This document shows, one piece after another, positions 16,978-26,800 of a stretch of DNA of 64,000 nt. The DNA lies in the NCBI GenBank assembly GCA_009746045.1, contig RPFO01000082.1, forward strand, positions 1,914,841 to 1,978,840, given 5' to 3'. Both the position numbers and the translations under genes were made by a program. Each line of letters opens with the position of its first letter. Within the stretch, counting starts at the first letter, position 1. Source of the stretch: Mesostigma viride (taxonomy: Eukaryota; Streptophyta; Mesostigmatophyceae; Mesostigmatales; Mesostigmataceae). Below the pieces are notes generated by a model. The model was not told the DNA's origin, searched no databases, and was given only the letters and a program-made list of their open reading frames with translations.

Positions 16978-17006
16978 TTTAGGGTTTTAGGGTTTAGGGC
17001 TTAGGG
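16978..17006 (+). repeat. Interstitial telomere-like tract
   Basis: Four degenerate units of plant/green-algal telomere type (TTTAGGG, TTTTAGGG, TTTAGGG, CTTAGGG) about 120 bp after the hairpin array. Confidence 0.6.
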
Positions 17007-17141
17007 TGAGACCCCATCCTAGGCCGCGGTCACTATAGGGTCACTATAGGGGTGGCAGATGCCAGCATAAGGGTGGTGCACTTCTCCTAGTCGCGATGAC
17101 GGAATGATGACGGAATGATGATGGAAGCTACTTAATTAATT

Positions 17142-18370
17142 AATTGTCCCGTGAGTGGGAAAGGCGCGGTGCACACCCTCACAGTTCTTCATCACCTACC
17201 AGGCTCATGATGAGGGTAAGATCAAGCTGGTTCTTGAGCTCGTCAGCAAGGGACTCAGGTTGACGTCTCAGTGACCTGGCTTCTGGGGGAAGCGACGTAG
17301 CACCACTCGGCACTCGCGGCGAGCGCGGTAATGGTGACTTCCCGTTGCTGGGCCTGGCGGTGGTCCTCCAGCTCCTGGAGCCAGCTTCGTGGCGATGGCG
17401 TCAGTGGTGGAGGCGGTCGCTGATCGCAGCAGGTCCGCGTAGGAGAGCGGCGGGAGGTCGCCATGCAGCATCCTGCCGGGGTGGCTGCATGGGATGCGAT
17501 GGTGGCCGTCTGCTCCGCTATCTTTGGGACCTGTGAGGCCAGCTGGGCCTCGGTGTGGGCAGTCACTGATGGCTTCAACGTACTCTTAACTTCATGAGCA
17601 CGCCGCACTTGCCCTCCACCCATGGTTAAGGTGAGAGACAAGTATAGTGCAGCGTGCGTTTCCGAAGCCTGCGCCGCGGTGTGTAGCGCTGTGAATTACT
17701 CGGGTTGTAGCTTATGGACGACCCGCCCGGTTTCCACATTGGAGACCCGGGCCTCCACCGTAGTTGATCGAGCGTGGTGTTCAGCGATGTCATCTTCTCG
17801 GCCAGCGGCCATGCATGCACGTCACGTGCTCCTCCAGCACCGGCGCGGATGTCATCCTTGCAGAGGGAGGGAGCCGATGGGGCAGCCGGCTGTGCGGGCC
17901 GGGGCTGCATGGGGCGTTGAGCGCCCGGCCGATGTCGCCGAGGCTGCGCTGGTAGTGGCTGGCTGGTCAAGATAAACAGGCGTTGGCTTGGTTCGTCAAA
18001 AGTGTAGAGCCAGGACGTGTCGCGGTAGTCGATAGCCGCCCCCCCCTTCTGGGTCACGAAGAGCTTCCGTTCCTGTAGTACGAGGAACTGGAGAACCTCG
18101 ACGCATTCCTGCGGCAACAGGTTCTGCCACTCGATCGACGAAGGAGAACATTAATTCTGTCGCCGGGCAAGAATTGGCTTCATTTGTGGCGATCGTGGCA
18201 TGGTTTCTTGGGGTCAGGCGAGGCGCTTGGCGAGGGTTTGGCGGGTAAGCCTGGCGGATGGACAATGGCGAGGGCCGAGATCTAGGGCTCCAGGCTGGGC
18301 GCTGGGAAGCTGTGCCAGCTCCTTGTCCAGCCCTCGCTTTGCTTTGGGAGTCGTCATAGCTTGTCACGTG
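17142..18370 (-). mobile_element. LINE-type ORF1 relic with (TTAA)n tail
   Basis: On the minus strand, broken frames from ~18,370 down to 17,255 encode a Pro/Ala-rich N-terminal part and then blocks (AEQTATIASHA, SYADLLRSATAS-like, HRQAQQREVT) shared with the relic at 59,290-60,010 on the plus strand. It has frameshifts and no ATG-to-stop frame. The minus-strand 3' end is AATTAATTAATTAAG at 17,142-17,157, the tail type used by the other copies. Interpreted as a dead non-LTR retrotransposon ORF1. Confidence 0.6.
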
Positions 18371-19560
18371 CGTAACTTTGTCGGTACTGCGTGTCAGCCG
18401 TTTACAACCGTTTCTACTGGCAAGTGCGTCTTATATTATAAAACTTAGGCGCATCGAATGCAAGTGGTCTGACCGAATTTGGGGCTCAGACGCAAAATAT
18501 CTGAACTCCGCCGTCAGCCATACCGCCGTCAGCCATTTTCGTTTACGTGCTGCTCCATGGATGCAAGAACTGCGCACACGGTTCAAAGGCGAAAATCCGG
18601 CCGGACGACATCACGTATACTATATAGTTCAAATGTGCGGCGTGAACCAAGCGCCCACATATATGCCAGAAAACATTGATGCATGCATGTATTCTGTAGC
18701 GACGGATCGACAGTGGGGACAACGAATCCGGCCAGCACGCGTGCCCGAGCTCGGAACGGCCGCAAAGGAGATCTGGCATCACATGCTGGGTTTCAGATAT
18801 GCTCGGAGATACTACTACGTTATCCAGCCGGGTTATAGTAGTACCTTCAATTAGCTTTGGCACCTTGTGGCCATCAGCAATTAATTGCGCCTTAGCCGAC
18901 GTCTTGAGTCCACCTCACCTTTGTTATTTGTAGCACGTACTACAGTTATGCCTGGTATTGCACTGCATGGTTGTATTGCACCCACAGCGGTTGCGCCCCG
19001 GCACCATACTGTACGTGGAGAGAGCGCTCTGTGGCCATGCCCACTATAATTGCGGCAGTGAGAGAAGCCTTATGTAGTAGGGCGCCCTCCCTCCTTCGAT
19101 CTCGCTGTGTATAGGGTTGAAGGTTCCTTTGACTCTGTATTGGCACCCACGTGACGCAGTCACGTGCTAATTAATTAGCGCCTCGATCACAGCTGGGGAG
19201 GAGGCTGCCCAACAACTTGACGCGGTCCCTGTACGGGACTCGGGAGCCGTCAAGGAGAAAGAGGTCAGGCGGGGGCTGCATGAGTGAGCCCAATCGCCAG
19301 AGCCTCTGTCTCAGTCTTGCATGCTGACCTCATGCCCCACCGCATGGGCCTCGATTGCCAGCTAGGCAGTCAAGCCACGTCTGCACATATGCTCAGAGCC
19401 CTCGAAAAGGGTGGTGTCGTCTGCATAGATGGATGTCCGCCAGCCGAATCTCCGTGCCCCGCCCCACCATATGCCAGAAACGGTTGCACATGGCTACGTG
19501 CACCCCTGGTTCCCTACCCACAATGCGGGCAAACCGCTTGCGCGCCTGAATCATTACGTA
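18371..19560. other. Non-coding repeat-rich stretch
   Basis: 18,549-18,790 is a diverged plus-strand copy of dispersed repeat family A (see 21,876). No supported gene in the rest. GTCACGTGCGTAAC-like CACGTG motifs occur but without context. Confidence 0.4.
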
Positions 19561-20053
19561 GGCCGGGCCCACTTCAAATGTTCCGCCGTCCAAGCCAAGT
19601 GTGTGACACTTTTTCGCTATTTTCGCAAAAAAAAAATAAAATTTCGCACGAGTTCGCGTGATTTTCGCGTGATTTTCGCAAAATTTTCACACATTTTCGC
19701 ACGATTTCGCACGATTTCGCACAATTTTGCATGATTTCGCACAATTTCGCATGGATTTCAACCAAGGGTCGTTTTGGGGAGTGACGTTTGACAAAATTTT
19801 GCATGAATTCACACACGTTGTGCACATCAAAATTTTTTACCGTCGACATTTTTCACATGAAATTTCGCACAATTTCAGCAAATTTCGCACAAATTCGCAC
19901 GATTTCAGCAAATTTCACACGATTTCAGCAAATTTCGCACAATTTCGCACGATTTCGCACGACGAATCACTCTGCAGAGTGACGATCGTCGAAAAAGTCA
20001 AAAAAACGACCAAAAGTGTCACACTTTTCGGAACATTTGAAGTGGGCCCGGCC
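19561..20053. mobile_element. 493-bp MITE with perfect 25-bp terminal inverted repeats
   Basis: The left terminus GGCCGGGCCCACTTCAAATG (first 20 of 25 bases, 19,561-19,585) is exactly inverted at 20,029-20,053. Flanks carry CGTA on both sides (19,557-19,560 and 20,054-20,057), a probable 4-bp target duplication. Subterminal blocks with AAGTGTGTGACACTTTT also pair in inverted order. The interior is a striking run of variants of 'ATTTCGCAC' on a T-rich strand. No coding capacity, so non-autonomous; the superfamily is not assigned. Confidence 0.75.
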
Positions 20054-20086
20054 CGTATTCGACCACAATAATGCGGAAGCCGATGG

Positions 20087-20725
20087 ATGCCGATGGATGG
20101 ATGGATGGATGGGGACACACAATCCTACTACCGGTCTAATCTATCTACAACGTCAAGCAAACTCTAGTCTAAGCTCTCTACGGTATGGGACCTGTCTGGC
20201 ATGCTAGCTAGTTCCCGCGTGTTTGCAAACGCGGGCGCTTCCCCACGGGGGGGGCCGGGCTCGTTGTCCTTTATGACCTCAGTGGGCCTTGTCCATAATA
20301 TTGTTCCAAATCACGGAGAGGCCTAGGCCCGGGCCCATATCCTCTACTGACTAGCTGTTCTTTGAAGGTGCATGGGCCTTGCGGCGTCTATAGCATTACG
20401 TGGCCCGCCCACGTAAGGAGGTGCATGCCAGCCAGACAGGATGAGCGGGGCGTAGCCCCGCAGGGGGGCCACGTGAGGTGTCTACCTTATTGGTGCGAGC
20501 TAAGTGCCCTACTAAATTAATGCAGGCGCCGTTGCCGCTTTATGGTGCTGGTGATATATGGCATGCCGAGGGAAAGGTCCTCATTGCGAACATGCATGGG
20601 CAGCGTATAGCCTATACACGGAAAATGGATCGCAACACATGTTGGCGGACCATGCACGCCGTCTAGCTTTCTGGCCAGGTCGGCGGTGAGGGTCCACGTC
20701 TCGGCCCCGTACGTACTTGAACAGG
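20087..20725 (-). mobile_element. LINE 3' fragment, copy 1 (RT C-terminal relic)
   Basis: Minus-strand reading at ~20,710-20,540 gives ETWTLTADLARKLDG followed by 'RNEDLSLGMPYITS', the typical C-terminal end of LINE reverse transcriptases. The rest down to ~20,087 is 3' non-coding sequence. Stops and frameshifts abound. It is paralogous to 20,870-21,490. Confidence 0.55.
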
Positions 20726-20869
20726 GAGGACTAGGTCAATCCTGTTTCTCTATCTTGCCCAAGGGCTAGCTTGCGCCACAGGGCCCGGTATTGGCGTAAA
20801 GCGTATGTATGGTATATGGTATATTAATTAGACTCCTGCTCCCGTTGGGGAGTCACGCGGAGCATTAAC

Positions 20870-21490
20870 CCCGGGTGATGGATGGATGGCTGGATGCCAA
20901 CATGTCCAACCGGCGGTCTAATCTATCTACAACATCTATCTACAACATCAAAAGCCAACTAGTCTAAGCTCGCTATACCCTAGGGGACCTGTCTGGCGTG
21001 CTTCCCGTATGTCTGCACACGCGGGCGCGCGTCCCCGCGGGAGGGGGTTTGTTGTCCTCTATGACCTGGGCACACTTGGCCTCGTCCATCATCTTGTTCC
21101 ATATCACGGAGAGGGCCCCTAGGCCTCCCATATCCGGCCTCTACTAGCTGTTCTTTGAAGGTGCCGGCCTTGCGGCGGCGAGCATTGCTGGGCCCGGCCC
21201 ATGTATAAGGAGGTGCCGGCCAGGCTGAGCTGGGTGCAGCCCCGCGGGGGGGCCACGTGAGGTATCTACCTCGGGATGGTGCGAGCTAAGTGCCCTACTA
21301 GCTAGCTGCAGGCGCCGCTGCCAGTAATGGCGCTGGTGATATATGGCATGCCGAGGTACAGGTCCTCATTGCCAACATGAGCAGCATAGCCTACTCGGAA
21401 AATGGATCGCAGCATGTTAATGACCGCGCCGTCCAGCTTGCGGGCCAGGTCGGCGCGGCGGTGAGGGTCCACGTCATTCTCGTATACATT
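20870..21490 (-). mobile_element. LINE 3' fragment, copy 2 (RT C-terminal relic)
   Basis: Diverged duplicate of 20,087-20,725 in the same orientation. The minus-strand frame around 21,490-21,302 reads HRRADLARKLDGAVINMLRS and GNEDLYLGMPYITSAIT. It is preceded at 20,839-20,855 by the CTCCCGTTGGGGAG hairpin motif seen at ends of other LINE copies. Confidence 0.55.
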
Positions 21491-21498
21491 CTCGTATA

Positions 21499-21850
21499 TC
21501 AAGGAGACAACCAGCGCAGGCCAGAAATCGGGAGAATCCGGACCATGGTAGCTCGAGCCTGGCAGCCGTTATCTTCAGTGTCCGCGTGTTCGAGTCGTTC
21601 AGGATGATGAAGATGAATTGTGATAGAAATGTGTAGCCGTGTGCATTTAAATTATGGCTGGCTAACGTGTAGAGCGACTAGATGACCTAGACGGTGGGGC
21701 CGGAAACAGCATGCTTGATCAGCTGCGTGTGTTTCGAGCCTAACTGGCCGGGATCGAGTGTCTAGTGGTGAGCACCATTGCTGCAATCACTCTCCCACCA
21801 TTTACGAGGAAATACCCGCAAATGGATTTAACCACTGAAAAGGTCTAGCT
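21499..21850 (+). repeat. Dispersed repeat family B, full-length-like copy
   Basis: Begins GGAGACAACCAGCGCAGGCC and ends near AAAAGGTCTAGCTAGTTA. Related copies: 34,088-34,405 (minus), 41,762-42,105 (minus), 43,530-43,640 (plus, partial) and 56,741-57,050 (plus). No coding capacity. Probably a non-autonomous element. Confidence 0.65.
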
Positions 21851-21875
21851 AGTTAGCCATTACGTTAGCCATGCC

Positions 21876-22090
21876 ATGATTCCAAACGTCCAAGAACTGC
21901 ACACGGTGCAAAGGCAAAAAGCCGGAGGACAGCACTTTCAAATGTGCGGCGGGAACCAAAAGCCCGCGTATGCCAGAAAACATCGTGTTGCTGCAGCGAC
22001 GCGACGATGTGGACAACGAATCCAGTGCCAAGCTCGGAACGGCCGCAAAGGAGATCTGGCATCACAGGCCGGTTCAGATGTACGGAGATA
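21876..22090 (+). repeat. Dispersed repeat family A
   Basis: Starts near CCAAGAACTGCACACGGTGC and includes CAAATGTGCGGCGGGAACCA and GCAGCGACGCGACGATGTGG. Other copies: 18,549-18,790, 41,551-41,755 (minus) and 63,874-64,000. Here it directly follows family B; the same B-A pair occurs inverted at 41,551-42,105. Confidence 0.6.
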
Positions 22091-22855
22091 CTACACGATC
22101 CAGCCGGTCCACGACCTGTTTGTAGAGCTTGTGCCAAGGGGCAGCACCGAACAGATGTGGGTGACGTTGCAAAAAACACCGGACTTGACGGAGCATAATG
22201 TCTCGGTCATAGTCTTTGACCAACAAACGATGCAAGAGTTCAACAAGAGTCGTGATGAAATCGACACGATAAGAACAACGACGGGAAAAACGATGTAACT
22301 GACTAAGAACAACACCATATTTTGCTGTGTGGGAAAGGAGACTGTGAATATCGGGGTAACGAATAAAAGGAATTTGCTGGTATTTAGGATCCTTGCGCTT
22401 ATCATAGACAGCCGTATGCCAGCCCTTCTTGTTATGGGTAATGTTAAGATCGAGGTATAATTGCAATAAGTATCCTCCGACGTGAGCTTTGATGTGGGGG
22501 ACGCTTGCGGGTAGATGCCAGGCAGACCAGCGGTGATATACAAATGGGTTGCGAAATCAGGGTTGTCGAAAGCAATGACATCATCAATGTATCGACATGT
22601 GTGGATAAAACGCCTGATGAGAACATCATCGTTTGAGGCAATGAGATTCTCCAAGAATGCAAGCTCATAAGCTAGTGTATAGATAGAGGTTTGCGAGGAG
22701 CCCGGCACAGTTAGTGCCCATAGGGATGCCGATAGCTTGTTGGATTCTCGTATATTGCATTCCGTCACCGTAAAACCGGCATCCGTAAAAGCGGCTGAAA
22801 ACAGCAAACCCACTATATGGTATATTCTGATCTGGTATATGGTTGCATGGGGCAT
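22091..22855 (-). mobile_element. Reverse transcriptase relic with frameshifts
   Basis: On the minus strand one frame gives YGDGMQYTRIQQAIGIPMG then TNCAGLLANLYL (22,790-22,680). A frameshift follows, then YELAFLENLI and HTCRYIDDVIAFDNPDF with the catalytic YIDD. After another shift comes YLDLNITHNKKGWHTAVYDK (about 22,460-22,400), then a helical C-terminal part. This matches RT palm motifs B, C and D/E of a eukaryotic retroelement family with a 'GIPMGTNCA/YIDD' core; I suspect a Penelope-like or related element but cannot prove it. Dead copy. Confidence 0.6.
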
Positions 22856-22975
22856 ATCAATGCAGACGATATTTGTAACTTTCGTGTAATTACTTTTCTA
22901 ATGAGATCAGCATAGTACGTACGGCATGCGCATGGGCATGCCGGCCCATACGCATGACACGCAAGTACTTACTTT

Positions 22976-23345
22976 CGATAGTACCGGCTACGCCCCCTTC
23001 TAAAGAAGGATTCAGCCGTGTTCAGCCCGTCTCACGGTGCGAGACTGAACAAGTCTCGCGTGCAGACACGTGTGTAGTACTCCTACACACAGATCTCGAG
23101 TGATTTATCTAGTACCAAATCCGAAAGGCTTGCATCACTCCCCGGACAGGAGAACTTTTGCGGATGACTGTAGGTGTAAGTTGGCGATGCCATGGTAACC
23201 GGAGACGTCCGTCCTATAGTCAGCAAAATTGGTGCGAGAGGTCCCCAGTTCGATTCCGGTCGGATTCATTTGCAGATCGCGTTTTCCGCGTTTTCCGCGG
23301 CCCGGCACTGAACGCAAAGGTTTTCACCTTTGCGGAGTGTCTGAT
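22976..23345 (+). repeat. tRNA-derived SINE-like repeat (family C), copy 1
   Basis: About 370 bp, related to 40,750-41,545. It contains an RNA polymerase III B-box-like sequence, GTTCGATTCC, within 'CCCCAGTTCGATTCCGGTC', about 70 bp after a tRNA-like 5' segment (GACTGTAGGTGTAAGTTGGC). Ends near CACCTTTGCGGAGTG. Diverged from the other copies. Confidence 0.55.
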
Positions 23346-23596
23346 CAGAACTTACTTATAATTACTTGATTACTTACTTATATGATGGGTTGATTGCATC
23401 GGCTATGCCCCCTGAACCGGATTTTCCTTTCAGATTCGACCGTGGTCAACCCGATTCACGTTTCGATACATACCGATATCGAGTGGACAGGTGTGTAGTA
23501 CTCCTACGCACCAAAATGCTCATGAATGTAGTACATTTAGTACAGTTTCCTGGCGGAGTTACTGGCACCACTCTAATTAATTAATAAATGAAACTC

Positions 23597-23770
23597 GTGC
23601 TCCCGTTGGGGAGTCACCACTCTTAAGGAAAATAATTTTTTCACAGTTGGGCTGTAGCTTGGGATGCCTTCAGATCAGGAGACCCATACAGCTGCGGAAT
23701 CATGCAAGAGGTCCTAGGTCGAATCCGTGGTGGAGCTACTTGAACTTTCGTGCTTTTCGCGCCCCGGCGC
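23597..23770 (+). repeat. Second tRNA-like SINE segment after a LINE-type terminal hairpin
   Basis: GTGCTCCCGTTGGGGAGTCA (23,598-23,617) is the terminal hairpin shared by LINE copies, preceded by TTAATTAATAAATG. From 23,646 a tRNA-like stretch follows: GTTGGGCTGTAGCTTGGGAT (A-box-like) and GGTCGAATCC (B-box, 23,717-23,726). It shares 'GATGCCTT-GATCAGGAGAC' with family C but is otherwise different. Too degenerate to be a real tRNA gene. Confidence 0.45.
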
Positions 23771-23892
23771 TCGGCAGCATTTAGTTTACTATCTGTTGCT
23801 TGCCTCGACAATGCCTCCTGGCACACAACAATGTGCCACCACAAACGCTGTGATTGCACATAGAGCTCTTTGCAGACTTCATGTCCACCCTT

Positions 23893-26800
23893 TCACTCAG
23901 CAACCCCTGTATTTGCTGGCAACTTTGTCCCCGCAACGATGGGCTGTGCGGCTGCCACTTGATTGGGGACAGAAGCAGGTGCGGTAATAGCAGGAGCCAC
24001 AGTTGGCTGCGCCACCCCCACAGCCGCTAAACTGGGCATAGACAGGGCTGGTGCACCAGACGGCACCAAGCCACTCCTTTGAACAGTAGGAGCCACAGGG
24101 GTAGCCGCCGCAGCCGATGCAGGCATGCCTGCTGGGCTGGTCATAGCAGCCACCAGGGTGGGCTCTACCTTAGCTTGAACCTGGTGCTGGGGTGGTGGGA
24201 CCATAGCCACCGCTGGAAGGCCACTTTTCCCACCTTGGGAGCCTGCATCCCCGGCCGGACGACTAACCATGGGCAACACAGTCGGCACTTGGATGATACT
24301 GCCACCCCCACTGTTGCCTCCCACAGTTGCCGTTGGGACCACGATGGATGCCGCAGCCCCCGGCTGGCCAACCGTGGGTAGAGTCGTTATTGCGGCCACA
24401 GGAGTGGTTGGCACTGTGCTGCTAGTGGCCACACCAGGCGTGCCAGCAGCAGGCACACCCGCCAGTGTGGCCGCTGCACTCACATTGGTACTGCCCGCTG
24501 GCACCGCCGCAGCAGAGGCGGGCGCCGCCATCAGGGGGCGGACACCCGCTGGAGCCGTAGCAGCGACTGCGGGCGTTGTTGTCAACGTGGACATGACTGG
24601 GACGGCCGACGCCACCACGGGCACTGATGTCGCCATGGGCGCTGACGTCATTGGGGCGCGTACTTGCGGCAGCTGCTGCGCTGGCTGCATCATGGGGCGG
24701 GTGGCACCTGGCGCCACGGATGCCACCGGTGCGACACCTGTCCCGGACACGAGCGGCTGCGGTCCGAGGGATGGCGTGGGCACCGCCGCCCCCGTCCCAG
24801 CAGGGCGTGCGACGGGCGCAGGGGAGGCTGCCTTGACAGGTGACACCTGCGCGGTCGTGACATGTGGCATGGAGGGCCGAGGGGCTGCCTGCACGCCAGG
24901 GAGCACGCCGGGTGTCGCCGCCGTGGCAGCAGTTTTGGAGGCCATGCCAGCCACCAGCTGCAGTGTGGAGGCGGCTAGGGCCCCGCCGTTGGCTTGTGAT
25001 TGTTGTTGCTGCTGGGCGGCTGCCTGTTGCGCCACCTGCTGCGCGTGGGAGCGCTGGTACGCCGCGGCTTGCTGCTGCTGCTGCTGCCGTTGTTGCTGCT
25101 GCTGGCGTTGCTGCTGTTGCTGGAGCAGCAACTGCTGCTGCTGCTGTTGCTGCTGCCGCTGCTGCGTGTGGCGCTTCTTCTGGATCACCTTGACGTACTG
25201 GTGGAGCGCGTACTGCAGCTTGGGCGGGGGGGCTGTGGATGCTACCGGCTTGGGGTCCTTGCGCACCGTGACACCCGTCTGCAACGGGAATACGCGCGGG
25301 CGAAAACGTGACGGGCATGAGGGAGGAGGGGCGTGAAGGAGGGAGGTGGGGAGACAGTAAACGTGAGAAGCCCCAGTGAAGAAGTGGGGGGGCGAAGGGG
25401 GAGGGGGGGCAGAACGCGGGGGATGGTGTAAAGAGGAGGGGCGGGGAAGGGGACGGGGCAAATAATGGTGAGGAAAAGAAGAAAGATCAAGCATCCCAAG
25501 GTGGGCACCCCCACAGGCCACAGCCCAGATTATCCTGCTCGTCCACCCACATTCATGACCTCTTATAGCAAAATCCATCCCTATAAATTACCTCACATAA
25601 TCAAATTCATTTCATTTTCTCAGCCTAGCCCACAGGACCTAACATTCGCATAAGAAAAAAAACAGATGGCCGAGAACGACATCCCAGCTTGTAAGCCTGG
25701 GTTTGGATAACAGGGCCGCTTGGAGGTAATCCCAAAGACAAAGAGGGATAACAGAGGCCGGCAAGAGGACAGAAGAACAAACAAACGGGCGCAGGGGTTG
25801 CCTGCATGTTTCAGACAACGTCTGCAGTCAAGTTCTGCCTTGACCAGGCATCAAGTCCAGTACTACCAGCAACACCAGCACGGACCGAATACAGTGCAGC
25901 ATAGTCGCCTTTCGGCCGCATTGTAAAGTGGCCCTGCCGCCCCACCCATTGTCAGCAAACCTAGGACAAGGATAAGGGTAGGACCAGGATAAGGGTAGGG
26001 CCAGGATAAGGGTAGGACCAGGATAAGGGTAGGACCAGGATAAGGGTATGGCCAGGATAAGGGTAGGACCAGGATAAGAGTACCGCCAGGATAAGGGTAG
26101 GACCAGGAAAAGGGTAGGACCAGGATAAGGGTAAGACCAGGATAAGGGTAGGACCAGGAAAAGGGTAGGACCAGGATAAGGGTAGGACCAGGATAAGGGT
26201 AGGACCAGGAAAAGGGTAAGACCAGGATAAGGGTAGGACCAGGACAAGGGTAGGACCAGGATAAGGGTAGGACCAGGATAAGGGTAGGACCAGGATAAGG
26301 GTAGGACCAGGAAAAGGGTAGGACCAGGATAAGGGTAGGACCAGGACAAGGGTAGGACCAGGATAAGGGTAGGACCAGGATAAGGGTAGGACCAGGATAA
26401 GGGTAGGACCAGGATAAGGGTAGGACCAGGAAAAGGGTAAGACCAGGATAAGGGTAGGACCAGGACAAGGGTAGGACCAGGATAAGGGTAGGACCAGGAT
26501 AAGGGTAGGACCAGGATAAGGGTAGGACCAGGATAAGGGTAGGACCAGGAAAAGGGTAGGACCAGGATAAGGGTAGGACCAGGATAAGGGTAGGACCAGG
26601 ATAAGGGTAGGACCAGGATAAGGGTAGGACCAGGATAAGGGTAGGACCAGGAAAAGGGTAGGATCAGGATAAGGGTAGGACCAGGATAAGGGTAGGACCA
26701 GGATAAGGGTAGGACCAGGATAAGGGTAGGACCAGGATAAGGGTAGGACCAGGATAAGGGTAGGACCAGGATAAGGGTAGGACCAGGAAAAGGGTAGGAC

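Noticed and set aside
24269..25336. 355-codon plus-strand frame opposite the poly-Gln exon
   Set aside because: Antisense shadow of a GC-rich, glutamine-repeat exon; Cys-rich composition (poly-Cys from CTG/TGC) is implausible.
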